Origin: Hyphomonadaceae bacterium
Lineage (GTDB): Bacteria > Pseudomonadota > Alphaproteobacteria > Caulobacterales > Hyphomonadaceae
Direction: 5' to 3'
Length of the DNA stretch: 64,000 bases
Assembly: GCA_024743315.1 (NCBI GenBank)
Contig: JANSWU010000005.1
Location: forward strand, 62,001-126,000
The position numbers and the translations under genes were made by a program. Below are positions 42,844 to 51,605 of the stretch, one piece after another. Every line of letters begins with the position of its first letter. Position 1 is the first letter of the stretch. The notes beneath the pieces were generated by a model. That model did not search any database and was not told the origin of the DNA. It saw nothing but the letters and a program-made list of their open reading frames with translations.

Positions 42844-44880
42844 TTATCGCCCCTCGCGGCGCCAGGCGAAAAGGAGGGCCAGCAGGATCAGGCCGATCGC
42901 CAGCAGGCCCGGCAAGAGCGGCAGGCTGGTGGAGCTGCGCACGGCATAGGCGCCGCGTTCCCGCAAGCCGAGCCAGTTGCCCCCAGAGGCATCGGCGCGC
43001 CGGCCGACCATACGAATGTCCGGGCGCTCGCCCACACTGTCCAGGGTAAAGATGCCGCCCCCTGTGCGGTCAGTGAGCGGCTGTAAGACGTCGCCGGTGG
43101 CTTCCAGGGCCGCGAACTCTCTCGGATTGGCCGGGCCGTTCAGGGCCACGGCTTCCAGCCCCCCGGACTGGGCACGGTAAAGACCGAGTTGATCGACCGG
43201 TACTTCAGCGGTGTAGCTTCCAGGGCCATTTTCGCGCCATTCCGGTTCGAGGAAACTGCCATCGGGCGTTTCGATGATCAGCGGTGCGGCGCGATCAGCC
43301 AGCGTGCGCAGATTGGCCCGGACAATATCGCCTTGGGCGACCATTTTCAGCTGCCGCTCGTCAAGTTCAGGTTCTTTCATCAACCAATGCACTGAGCGCC
43401 GGATCAGGTCGGAAAATGGACCGCCACCATCATAGCCGCGGGCCCAGAGCCAGATCTGGTCTGACAAGAGCTGGGCCACGCGCCCTTCACCGACCCGATC
43501 GACGGCAAACAGAGGCGCGCCATTCTCGGTCCGCATCAACACATCGCCGGTATCAGCGCGGGCCTGGATGTAGCGCAGCCACTTGCCCCAACGCCGGCCG
43601 GTAAAGTCTTCGGTGATGGTGTGGCGCATGCCTTCATCGGACAGGGTCGGCATGACGTCCTCGGCGATGATCTCGCCAGTTGGCAGCGCCGGCAGGATGC
43701 CGGCGAGCGGCGTGCGCGCGAGACTGGCTGGCCCGGCAAAACTTTCGCCGGCCACCACCAGCAACGCACCGCCTTCATCGACATATCGGGCGACATCGGC
43801 GAGATAGCCCATGGTGATCACGCCGCGGCGTTCATACTGGTCGAAAATGATCAGATCGAAGCCATCGAGTTTTTCTTCGAACAATTCTTCGGTTGGAAAG
43901 GCGATCAGCGCCATCTCTTCAAGCGGGGTCATGTCGCGTTTATAAGGCGGGCGCAGAATGGTGAAGTGAACGAGATCGACCGATGGGTCCGATTTCAACA
44001 AATCGCGCCAGACCCGTCCGGACGCGTTGGGTCGGCCTGTCACCAGCAATACCCGCAAGCCATCGCGAACCCCTGAAATGGTCGCTGCCGTGCGATTATT
44101 CGCAAGGGTCAGTTCCTGCTCGCCTTCGGGGGTCTCGAAGACGACAATATTATCGCCGCGTCGCTCCACCTCGATGAAGATGCTGGTATCCTCACCGGCC
44201 TCGATATAGCGCGCTTCAGACCGGCCACCATTGATCGCAAAGGTCAGGGGGACCGTGCCGCCCTCGGGGTCATCAATGCGGACGATGAACTCAGCTTCGT
44301 CGCCAACAATGTCAAAATTCGGCGCCTCAACTAGAGTGATGCGACGATCGCTGGCGGACGGGTCGCCCGTGATCAAGGCGTGCACCGGGCCAAGGTCCTG
44401 AAGGCGCGACAGGTCATCAGGCAGGTCATGCACCTGGCCGTCCGTGATCAGGATGGCGCCGGCTATCCGGTCGCGAGGGACATCTGCCATCAGCCCTTCC
44501 AGGGCACCGATCAGGCGGGTGCCATCGCCAACGGTCTCCGCTTCGATGACACGCAGATCGATTGCAGGATTGGCCTCCAATTCGGCCTGTAATTCGCCAA
44601 AGGCGGCAGTGGCGATGGCCGTGCGGTCGCCGAATTCCATACTGTCGGAGCGATCAACAATGATGGCTGCGACCGAGGGCAGGGGTTCTCTTTCCTCTTC
44701 GACCAATGCTGGATTGGATAGGGCGAGCAGTCCGAAGGCGACGGCCAGGGCCCGGGTTAACCAGGCCTTTCGAAACGCGATGACATAGACAAGCAGGCTG
44801 ACAATACAAAGCACGCCAAGGGCCCAAAAGAGCGGCCAGCCAATCAGGGGATCAAAGGACAGGCGTGACACTTCAATCAT
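42844..44880 (-). CDS. Large membrane protein of the MoxR/DUF58 cluster (VWA- and amidotransferase-like regions)
   Basis: A 678-residue protein. It has two N-terminal membrane segments (about 14-33 and 40-58) and a VWA-like region starting AAIIVDRSDSMEFGDR (residues 72-87; DRSDSM resembles the metal-binding DxSxS). An Ig-like stretch follows, then a class I glutamine-amidotransferase-like fold (GLRVLLVTGRPN ... LDGFDLIIFDQYERRG ... YVDEGGALLVVAGESFAG). The C-terminal membrane segment is near 650-672. It is the last gene of a coupled operon with MoxR, DUF58 and DUF4159 proteins. The role is unknown; the family is seen in many alphaproteobacteria. Confidence 0.82.
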   Translation of the reverse strand: MIEVSRLSFDPLIGWPLFWALGVLCIVSLLVYVIAFRKAWLTRALAVAFGLLALSNPALVEEEREPLPSVAAIIVDRSDSMEFGDRTAIATAAFGELQAELEANPAIDLRVIEAETVGDGTRLIGALEGLMADVPRDRIAGAILITDGQVHDLPDDLSRLQDLGPVHALITGDPSASDRRITLVEAPNFDIVGDEAEFIVRIDDPEGGTVPLTFAINGGRSEARYIEAGEDTSIFIEVERRGDNIVVFETPEGEQELTLANNRTAATISGVRDGLRVLLVTGRPNASGRVWRDLLKSDPSVDLVHFTILRPPYKRDMTPLEEMALIAFPTEELFEEKLDGFDLIIFDQYERRGVITMGYLADVARYVDEGGALLVVAGESFAGPASLARTPLAGILPALPTGEIIAEDVMPTLSDEGMRHTITEDFTGRRWGKWLRYIQARADTGDVLMRTENGAPLFAVDRVGEGRVAQLLSDQIWLWARGYDGGGPFSDLIRRSVHWLMKEPELDERQLKMVAQGDIVRANLRTLADRAAPLIIETPDGSFLEPEWRENGPGSYTAEVPVDQLGLYRAQSGGLEAVALNGPANPREFAALEATGDVLQPLTDRTGGGIFTLDSVGERPDIRMVGRRADASGGNWLGLRERGAYAVRSSTSLPLLPGLLAIGLILLALLFAWRREGR

Positions 44881-47669
44881 GGGATCACTCCGTCCTGGAG
44901 ATCGAAATCCCCCACCCCTTCATCCTCGCCCAGGCGTTCCAGCAAGGCCGGGACGTGAACCTGATCCTCTTTGTAATTGCCGGTTAGGATATAAATGATC
45001 AGGTTGACCCCGAAACGGATCGACATTTCGCGCTGTAAATCGCCGCCATCGACCGAATAGATCGGGCGACCGCGTTCATCTACGGCCCAGGCAGCAAGAT
45101 AGTCGGCGTCGCCAACAAATAGGCGACTGACGCCATCACCGCGGCGCTCTTCCTTATTGGCGGCCCCAGTCGCTTCGATCCAGAGATTGCGGTTCTCATA
45201 ACGACCGGGGAAAGACTGAATCAGATAATAGGATCTTGTCAGGACATGGTCGGCTGGCACTGGTGCGAGCGGCGGCGTGTCGAGGCCTTCCAGAACCTGG
45301 TCGAGCCCTTCAAAACTGTTGCGACCGCCAATGGTTCCGCCGCGGCGTGTATCGACGAATAGAGCGCCGCCATTGCGCATATAGGCGTTGAGCCGGGATA
45401 CGGCCGTGGCGCTAAACGGCTCGGGCGTCTCTGGCAGCGATAAGAACAGCACCGGATAGACATCCAGCGCGTCAGACTCGAGATCGACGGCGTGCGGGGC
45501 GGCCGGTTCGACACTGGAGCGCCGAAACAGGATCAGGCTAAGCCCTTCGAGCCCGGCCTTGGTGGCCCGGTCCGTGCGTTCATCGCCGGTCTCGATATAA
45601 GCGAGACGCATTTCGAGCGCGGCGGCCGTTTCCTTGTCGAGATTGCCATTCTCCGGCAAGCCCAGCGCGCTCTGAGCGGTGGCTGGAGGGGAACCGATCA
45701 TGGCCAGTCCGCTAGCTGCCAGAATGAAGAGCGCAGCGGTTGAGCGCCTCAAGGCAGGCAGCCGTCCGGCGAGGGCGAGCGCAACGATCAAATCAATGCA
45801 GACCAGGAATAGAGCGAGGGCGAGCAGCACGCCGCCGAGACGCAGGGTTCGCGCTTCCGTGTCGCCTAGCAAGGTCGCCGCCGGTGGCCAGGTGGTGACG
45901 GGGATGGGCGTAAATTCTGCGGCCACGTTCAAGGCGCGCGTACCAGAGGGTCCTTGATACAAACCCGGTGGATGCATTTCCGAAGGCTCCACGGCACCAA
46001 AATCACTGGCGCGCAAGGGTGTGGCGCCCGCACTCGGCTGGGTCAGGCGACCGGCGCCATTCAAAGTGAGAGCGGGGGTGTAAAGGCCTTCTTCGTCGGC
46101 GATGGCCTCACCGCGTCCGGCCGCAATCGACCGGCGCAGCATATCCACGAAAACACCGGCATAAGGCAGGTCCGACCAGTCCGGACCGGCGGTGACATGA
46201 AACAGGATCAGCGTCCCTTCGCCGCGCCGATCAGCGGTGACCAGCGGGCTGCCATCGGCGAGCCGCGCCCAGGTGCGGCGCGCCAGCTGTGGGCCGGGGC
46301 GGGCTAGCACTTGTTGGCGTACGCGAATGTCTTCCGGCGGGGTCAGCCCGGCAAAGGGGGAGGCCTCCGGGAAAGTGCCGAGTGGTTGTGGCTCTTCCCA
46401 AGTCAAGGTTCCGCCAATCGCGCGCGAAGATCGCCGCAACGGGGCGGGCACCAGTTCGTCCACCGCGGCGCTGGTTTGCGGTCCTGCCATGCGGGGACCG
46501 GCAAAGCGGATCAAGGCACCCCCTTCTTCAATCCACTGGATCACAGCTGCTTTGGCATCAGCATCTATCTGGCCAATATCAGTGAGGATGATCGCATCCG
46601 GGTTCTCAGCAATCAGGTCTGTCAGCTCGCCCTCGGAAATCGTCGCAAACGGTTCCAGCGCTTTGCGGACATAGTGAATGTCCGATAGCAGCGGTTGCGC
46701 CGTGCTGTCGCCGCTGACCAGACCGACGCGGCGCGACCGATCGGCGCTGTCCCAGAGCCAGACCGTCCCGGCCGAGGCCGATCCTGTGACCTGAAAACGC
46801 GCCACGCGAGCCAGCGCCGCGGGCGGTAACTCGAAAACCGCATTGGCGGTGGCTTCGCCACTCGCAAAGTCCAGGTCGGCGGTTGCCAAGGCCGCACCGT
46901 CGAGCGTCAGGGCCGAGATAAAATGGGAGGATGGGTCGGAACGGTCGGTTCGCGCGGCGGTGATCGAGACCCCTTGCGCGTCGGCGCCCAGTCTTGTCAG
47001 TGCCGCCGGGCCACGCGGCGTTGCGGCGTAAATGCTGAGCGGCGCCAGATCCGCCAGGGCGCGCCCAAACGGCCCGGAGCTTTCCGGATCGAGGCCATCG
47101 GTGAGCCAGAGAATGCGGCCGGGTTGAACCTGGCTCGAACGCAAGCGCTCCAGGGCGTCCTCGCGATCCACTGCCCAGGGCTGCGGCTGCAGCGAGCGGA
47201 TTCGAGCCTCGTATGCGGTACGATCCAGACGCGCACTGGTTTCACCGGGCAAGGCACGCGGCGCGGTGAGCAGCAAATAAGCCGGCGTATCCCGGTCTTC
47301 GCCATTCAGCGCGGACAGCGCGGCGGAGCGGATCTCGCCCCAGCGCTGGGCGCTTGTCCAACCATCATCAATCACGACCAGAACCGAGTCGGCGACTGTC
47401 TCACCAGTGCTGGCATTTGGCGCATAAAGCGGTTGGGCGAGCCCGATTATGGCGAGCGCTGCGGCACCGAGGCGCAGCAATAAGATCCACCAGGGCGTCC
47501 GGGCTGGGGTTTCCTCTTTTGGTTCAACATCCTCGAGCAGCCTGAGACTGGGGAGCTGCGCCTGTTTCGGGCTAGGCGGCGTGGCGCGCAAGATGAACCA
47601 GATGATCGGCAAAGCGATCAGGCCGATCAGGGTCAGTGGCGCCATGAACAGGAAGGGCCCAAGCGTCAT
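44877..47669 (-). CDS. BatA-like N-terminal plus DUF4159 membrane protein
   Basis: A 930-residue protein. The N-terminus has two membrane segments in the BatA pattern (FMAPLTLIGLIALPIIWFILRATPPSP, then LLRLGAAALAIIGLAQPLYAP), followed by a VWA-like region (VLVVIDDGWTSAQRWGEI). A central membrane segment lies near 615-640. The C-terminal DUF4159 domain (NAYMRNGGALFVDTRRGGT ... GVNLIIYILTGNYKEDQVHVPALLERLG) ends the protein. It overlaps both neighbours by four bases. It probably forms, with the other members, an inner-membrane machine controlled by MoxR; the function is not known. Confidence 0.88.
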   Translation of the reverse strand: MTLGPFLFMAPLTLIGLIALPIIWFILRATPPSPKQAQLPSLRLLEDVEPKEETPARTPWWILLLRLGAAALAIIGLAQPLYAPNASTGETVADSVLVVIDDGWTSAQRWGEIRSAALSALNGEDRDTPAYLLLTAPRALPGETSARLDRTAYEARIRSLQPQPWAVDREDALERLRSSQVQPGRILWLTDGLDPESSGPFGRALADLAPLSIYAATPRGPAALTRLGADAQGVSITAARTDRSDPSSHFISALTLDGAALATADLDFASGEATANAVFELPPAALARVARFQVTGSASAGTVWLWDSADRSRRVGLVSGDSTAQPLLSDIHYVRKALEPFATISEGELTDLIAENPDAIILTDIGQIDADAKAAVIQWIEEGGALIRFAGPRMAGPQTSAAVDELVPAPLRRSSRAIGGTLTWEEPQPLGTFPEASPFAGLTPPEDIRVRQQVLARPGPQLARRTWARLADGSPLVTADRRGEGTLILFHVTAGPDWSDLPYAGVFVDMLRRSIAAGRGEAIADEEGLYTPALTLNGAGRLTQPSAGATPLRASDFGAVEPSEMHPPGLYQGPSGTRALNVAAEFTPIPVTTWPPAATLLGDTEARTLRLGGVLLALALFLVCIDLIVALALAGRLPALRRSTAALFILAASGLAMIGSPPATAQSALGLPENGNLDKETAAALEMRLAYIETGDERTDRATKAGLEGLSLILFRRSSVEPAAPHAVDLESDALDVYPVLFLSLPETPEPFSATAVSRLNAYMRNGGALFVDTRRGGTIGGRNSFEGLDQVLEGLDTPPLAPVPADHVLTRSYYLIQSFPGRYENRNLWIEATGAANKEERRGDGVSRLFVGDADYLAAWAVDERGRPIYSVDGGDLQREMSIRFGVNLIIYILTGNYKEDQVHVPALLERLGEDEGVGDFDLQDGVIP

Positions 47670-48580
47670 GCCTTGCCCCCGAACTGTTCAAGCGCGAGCT
47701 GGACTGCTGCGGCCCCGCTCAGGGCCTCTTCATCGGTGCGGTGCTTGACCAGGGCCCACCCCATGCTTGTGGCAAGTTGTGCAAGTTTCTCTTCGTGCGC
47801 CGCGAGTTTTTCGAGATAGGCGTCACGAACTGTTTCCGCGCGCCCAAACAATTTGTCGAGCGTCGTGCCGGGCCGGCTGAACCTTGTTCGCCCCGAAAAT
47901 GGGAACTCATGCTCGATCGGGTCAGTGACAGCAAGCAGAACGCCATGTCGGCAGGTGCGGGCGACGCTGCCGAGCCGGGCCCGCCAGGACTCGACGCCAT
48001 CGTAAAAGTCACTGGCAACGATGGCGAGCGCTTGCGCCTTGGGTGGTTCGAGCGCGCTTGCGTGTTCGCGTAATAGGTCTTCGGCCAGACGGTCCGGCGC
48101 GGTTTTGCCAAGACTGGCCGGCCGGGTGCCGGAGATCAGGCCGATCCGTTCGCCTTCTTTGGCAAAAACGATGCCTAGCGCCAGCAGGATGATGCGGGCG
48201 CGGTCGGCTTTGGTTTCACGGCCGGGATCGCTCGACCAGTCAAAACCGCTATGTGGATCGACCCAGGACAGAATTGTTCGTGCCGTTTCAAGTTCGGTTT
48301 CGCGGACAAAATATTCATCCCCACGGGCGCTGCGCCGCCAGTCAATGCGGTCGGCGGCATCTGTTTGGGCATACCGGCGATATTGCCAGAATTGTTCGCC
48401 AGACCCGGCGCGTTTGCGCCCCGCTGCGCCAGGATGGATGACGTCTGCCGCGGCGGCTTGCAAGGACAGGCCTGGCAATTGGCGGGCAAGAGACTCAGCA
48501 TCGGCACGGAGCGTAGACAGGGAAATCACTCTGGCATCAGCTCCCAAACGTACACGTTCGTCCCAGTTCGAGCGTGTCAT
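47666..48580 (-). CDS. DUF58 domain protein
   Basis: A protein of up to 304 residues with a DUF58 domain. The signature RRYAQTDAADRIDWRRSARGDEYFVRETELE (about residues 88-118) is clear, and the C-terminal half has a VWA-like fold with RIGLISGTRPAS. Such proteins are partners of MoxR AAA+ ATPases. ATG 48580 overlaps the preceding lipoprotein gene by 44 bases. GTG 48529, which follows that gene's stop and has GGGAG upstream, gives a 287-residue protein of more usual length; the choice is open. No membrane segment is seen. Confidence 0.88.
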   Translation of the reverse strand: MTRSNWDERVRLGADARVISLSTLRADAESLARQLPGLSLQAAAADVIHPGAAGRKRAGSGEQFWQYRRYAQTDAADRIDWRRSARGDEYFVRETELETARTILSWVDPHSGFDWSSDPGRETKADRARIILLALGIVFAKEGERIGLISGTRPASLGKTAPDRLAEDLLREHASALEPPKAQALAIVASDFYDGVESWRARLGSVARTCRHGVLLAVTDPIEHEFPFSGRTRFSRPGTTLDKLFGRAETVRDAYLEKLAAHEEKLAQLATSMGWALVKHRTDEEALSGAAAVQLALEQFGGKA

Positions 48581-48920
48581 TCATGATCTGCGTCGCTTCG
48601 GAATCCGGGTCGCGATTGTTGAGCGCGTCCTGAATCTTATCGAGCCGGTGATTGATGTCATATTCGAGATAGGCTTCGTCCATGCGGCCGGAATATTTGG
48701 CTTCGAGTTTTTCGATCGCGGCCGCGATTTTCTCGTCCGGGATGGATTGAAGATCTGCCGGATCGGTGCCGGCTTCCGCGCCCTCACGGATCGCATCGGT
48801 GATTTCAACCACCGTGATTGAGGCGAGACAGTCAATCTCGGCCTTTTCTGCATCCGAAATAGGCTGAACCTGGCTACAGGCAGAGACGAAAGCAGCGGTG
48901 GCAAGCAACAGACGATGCAT
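48537..48920 (-). CDS. Small putative lipoprotein inside the MoxR cluster
   Basis: A 127-residue protein I do not recognise. The signal peptide MHRLLLATAAFVSAC has a lipobox-like FVSAC, so Cys15 is probably lipidated. The rest is acidic and helical (PDEKIAAAIEKLEAKYSGRMDEAYLEYDINHRLDKIQDALNN), with two further cysteines. It starts three bases after the moxR stop and overlaps the DUF58 start region. Its insertion between moxR and DUF58 is not the usual gene order, so it may be an accessory envelope component. Confidence 0.72.
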   Translation of the reverse strand: MHRLLLATAAFVSACSQVQPISDAEKAEIDCLASITVVEITDAIREGAEAGTDPADLQSIPDEKIAAAIEKLEAKYSGRMDEAYLEYDINHRLDKIQDALNNRDPDSEATQIMNDTLELGRTCTFGS

Positions 48921-48923
48921 CGG

Positions 48924-49913
48924 CTAAGCCGCCTTTTTCACAAGGTCGTCGATCAGTTTGTTCAGGCCTGGCGCTTCGCCCGTTGGGTCGTAGCGCATAC
49001 CCATGCGGTGCGCGAGGCAAGGCTCGGCCAGGGCTTCGACATCCTCAATGCTGGGCGCCAGTCGTCCACGCAACAAGGCGCGGGCGCGACAGGCCAGCAT
49101 CAGCGCCTGACCGGCACGCGGGCTTGGCCCCCAATCGACAAAGCGGCGCACCCGCTCATCGCCGGACTGCTCTGGGCGGGCATCGCGGACCAGCGCGAGA
49201 ATGGCGTCGAGCACGGTTTCGCCAACCGGCATTTTGCGCACCAGGGCCTGCAGCCCGATCAGCTCTTCACTGGACAAAGCGGTTTGAACCACTTGTTCTT
49301 CACCGCCCGTGGTTTCGACCAGGATTTTACGTTCCGTGTCGAGGTCCGGATAGGTCACGTCAATCTTGAGCAGGAAACGGTCGAGCTGCGCTTCGGGCAG
49401 CGGATAGGTGCCCTCCTGTTCGATCGGGTTCTGGGTCGCGAGCACATGGAACGGCGCCGGTAGGTCATAACGAACCCCTGCGACGGTGACGTGTTTTTCC
49501 TGCATCGCTTGCAACAAGGCCGACTGGGTTCGCGGCGAGGCCCGGTTGATTTCATCGGCCATGAGTAGCGAGGTAAAGATCGGACCCTTTATGAAACGGA
49601 AAGCGCGGCTGCCATCGGCGCCTTCATCCAGCACTTCAGAACCGAGAATATCGCCCGGCATCAGGTCGGGGGTAAACTGGATGCGGGCATTATCGAGGCC
49701 CAGCGCGGTGCCGATCGCATCGACCAGACGCGTCTTCGCGAGCCCTGGCGCCCCAATCAAGAGCGCATGCCCGCCCGCCAGGATCGCGGACAGGGCCAGT
49801 TCGATCACACGATCCTGTCCGAACACGGCTTTGCCGATTTCAGTCTTCACTTTTGCAAGCGTTTCACCAGCGGCTTCTGCCTGCTCAACAATGGCTGAAT
49901 TGTCGTCTGCCAT
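48924..49913 (-). CDS. MoxR-family AAA+ ATPase
   Basis: A 329-residue AAA+ protein. Walker A is GAPGLAKTRLVDAIG (about residues 51-65), Walker B and sensor parts are in PIFTSLLMADEINRASPRTQSALLQAMQEK, then LPAPFHVLATQNPIEQEGTYPLPEAQLDRFLLKI. MoxR proteins act as chaperone-like partners of VWA/DUF58 proteins, here encoded downstream on the same strand. ATG 49913 is chosen because the longer open frame is antisense to the divergent DUF1285 gene. It is probably the first gene of the operon. Confidence 0.95.
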   Translation of the reverse strand: MADDNSAIVEQAEAAGETLAKVKTEIGKAVFGQDRVIELALSAILAGGHALLIGAPGLAKTRLVDAIGTALGLDNARIQFTPDLMPGDILGSEVLDEGADGSRAFRFIKGPIFTSLLMADEINRASPRTQSALLQAMQEKHVTVAGVRYDLPAPFHVLATQNPIEQEGTYPLPEAQLDRFLLKIDVTYPDLDTERKILVETTGGEEQVVQTALSSEELIGLQALVRKMPVGETVLDAILALVRDARPEQSGDERVRRFVDWGPSPRAGQALMLACRARALLRGRLAPSIEDVEALAEPCLAHRMGMRYDPTGEAPGLNKLIDDLVKKAA

Positions 49914-49980
49914 GAGCACTCCGTCTTCACTATCTACACCAGTCGCACTAGGTCTAGGCGAGAAGATGGCGGAGCACCAC

Positions 49981-50565
49981 ATGAAAACCAATGGAAATTC
50001 TGTCATTTCCCTGGAGGAGGTGCTGAAAGCCATCGCCCCTGAAGGATTAGAGGGTCCATTGCCGCCCGTGCATTTATGGAATCCGGACCATTGCGGCGAT
50101 ATCCAGATGGAAATTCGCGCTGATGGCACCTGGTGGCATGAGGGCACGCGGATCAAGCGGGAGCGCCTGGTGAAGCTGTTTTCCCGCATCCTGCGCAAGG
50201 ATCCGGACGGCCAGATCTATCTCGTGACACCCTATGAGAAAGTGATCGTGCACGTTGAGGACACGCCTTTTGTCGCAGTCCGCGTCGATCGTGTCGGAGA
50301 CCCGGGCCCGGACCAGATCCTGGCCTTCACGACCAATCTCGGTGATGTCGCCCTGGCGGGCAAAGATTTGCCCATTCGGGTGGAGACCGACCCCGAGACG
50401 TTGGAGCCGAGCCCATATGTCCTGGTCCGAGGCGGTCTGGAGGCGAAATTGTCGCGGCCGGTCTTTTACGAATTGGCCAATATGGCTGAAGCCCATGAAG
50501 GAGTGGCCGGGCAGCTTGGTGTCTGGTCGCAAGGACAGTTTTTCGAGCTGGGACCGGCCGCCTGA
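49981..50565 (+). CDS. DUF1285 family protein
   Basis: A 194-residue DUF1285 protein of unknown function. The conserved parts are LPPVHLWNPDHCGDIQMEIRADGTWWHEGTRIKRERLVKLFSRILRKDPDGQIYLVTPYEKVIVHVEDTPF, the family core, with its WHEGxxI motif. It is cytoplasmic. The start is taken at ATG 49981 with GGAG six bases upstream; ATG 49966 gives five more residues. It is divergent from moxR and its TGA overlaps the NUDIX gene ATG. Confidence 0.9.
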   Translation: MKTNGNSVISLEEVLKAIAPEGLEGPLPPVHLWNPDHCGDIQMEIRADGTWWHEGTRIKRERLVKLFSRILRKDPDGQIYLVTPYEKVIVHVEDTPFVAVRVDRVGDPGPDQILAFTTNLGDVALAGKDLPIRVETDPETLEPSPYVLVRGGLEAKLSRPVFYELANMAEAHEGVAGQLGVWSQGQFFELGPAA

Positions 50566-51185
50566 TGAGTTTTACCACCCTGGACGATTTCCTGATGCGG
50601 GCGAGCGATCGTCTCGATCCGATCACCGGATCGCCGCAGCTGCGTGAGGTTGGCGATCTCGATTTTGTCGATGAAGATCGCCTGATGTCGATTCGGCCAG
50701 CAGCCGTCCTGATCCCCGTCATCCCGCGCAAGACAGGACCAACCGCGCTTTTGACCCGGCGTCCTGACACGATGGCGTCACACCCGGGGCAGGTGGCGTT
50801 TCCGGGTGGTAAAGTGGATGATGTCGATCATGACGAGGTCGCGGCAGCCCTGCGCGAGGCCGAAGAAGAGGTTGGTGTGAACCCGGCCTCAGTCGAATTG
50901 ATCGCGCGCTCTGCGCCTTATGTGACCGGAACGGCGTTTCGAATTACGCCAGTGCTTGGGGTCCTGCCGGCGGATTTCGAGGCCCGGCCGGACCCGACCG
51001 AAGTGGCGGATGTGTTTGAAGCGCCGCTCGATTTCCTGTTCAACACCGCTAACCACCAGATTGGCAAAGCCTTTTATAAAGGAAAACATCGCCAATATAT
51101 AGAAATGCCCTGGCAAGGCTTTCGCATCTGGGGCGTTACGGCGGGGATCATTCGTGATCTATACGCCAACCTGTATGAGACTTGA
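50565..51185 (+). CDS. CoA-pyrophosphatase-type NUDIX hydrolase
   Basis: A 206-residue NUDIX hydrolase. The NUDIX box is GGKVDDVDHDEVAAALREAEEEVGV, preceded by LTRRPDTMASHPGQVAFPGG, the combination typical of CoA diphosphatases (NudL-like: the LLTxR...HxGQxxFPGG pattern). It probably cleaves CoA or acyl-CoA at the pyrophosphate to give 4'-phosphopantetheine and 3',5'-ADP. ATG 50565 overlaps the DUF1285 stop (TGATG). It is part of a four-gene run with DUF6111 and the CCA-adding enzyme. Confidence 0.9.
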   Translation: MSFTTLDDFLMRASDRLDPITGSPQLREVGDLDFVDEDRLMSIRPAAVLIPVIPRKTGPTALLTRRPDTMASHPGQVAFPGGKVDDVDHDEVAAALREAEEEVGVNPASVELIARSAPYVTGTAFRITPVLGVLPADFEARPDPTEVADVFEAPLDFLFNTANHQIGKAFYKGKHRQYIEMPWQGFRIWGVTAGIIRDLYANLYET

Positions 51186-51197
51186 GGAGATGACCGC

Positions 51198-51605
51198 GTG
51201 GCACCGCGTATTCTGTTGCAACTGACCCTGTTCCTGCTGCCCTTCATTTTGTTTGGGGTTTATCGGCTGGCGATTGCCGAGGCAGAAGAAGAAGGGCGCA
51301 AACCCTGGCCGATCCGGCTTTTGTTCGGCGCAGGTCTGGTTTTGGCAGTGGGGTCCTGGCTCATTCTGATTTTGCTTGATCGTGGTGGACGCGAAATGTG
51401 CTACCGTCCGGCGCAAATTGTTGATGGTGTCGTGGTGCCCGGCGAAAGCTATGCCTGTGAGAAAGATCTTGGATCGATCGGATTGCCGCGAACCGATGAT
51501 CCCGGCGGTCAGGCGGACGGGGTTGGCGAACGCCGGAACTTTGACGGGACGCCGATCGAGATTGATGATGATACGGCGGAAACTCTTGACGACCCTGAAC
51601 GCTGA
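51198..51605 (+). CDS. DUF6111-like small membrane protein
   Basis: A 135-residue protein with two membrane segments (about 5-25 and 40-61), a connecting loop AIAEAEEEGRKPWPIRL, and an acidic C-terminal tail. It matches the small DUF6111-type proteins that usually sit between the CoA-type NUDIX gene and the CCA-adding enzyme in alphaproteobacteria. The start is GTG 51198, with GAGGAG 8-13 bases before it. Its end overlaps the next gene by 41 bases. Function unknown. Confidence 0.82.
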   Translation: MAPRILLQLTLFLLPFILFGVYRLAIAEAEEEGRKPWPIRLLFGAGLVLAVGSWLILILLDRGGREMCYRPAQIVDGVVVPGESYACEKDLGSIGLPRTDDPGGQADGVGERRNFDGTPIEIDDDTAETLDDPER

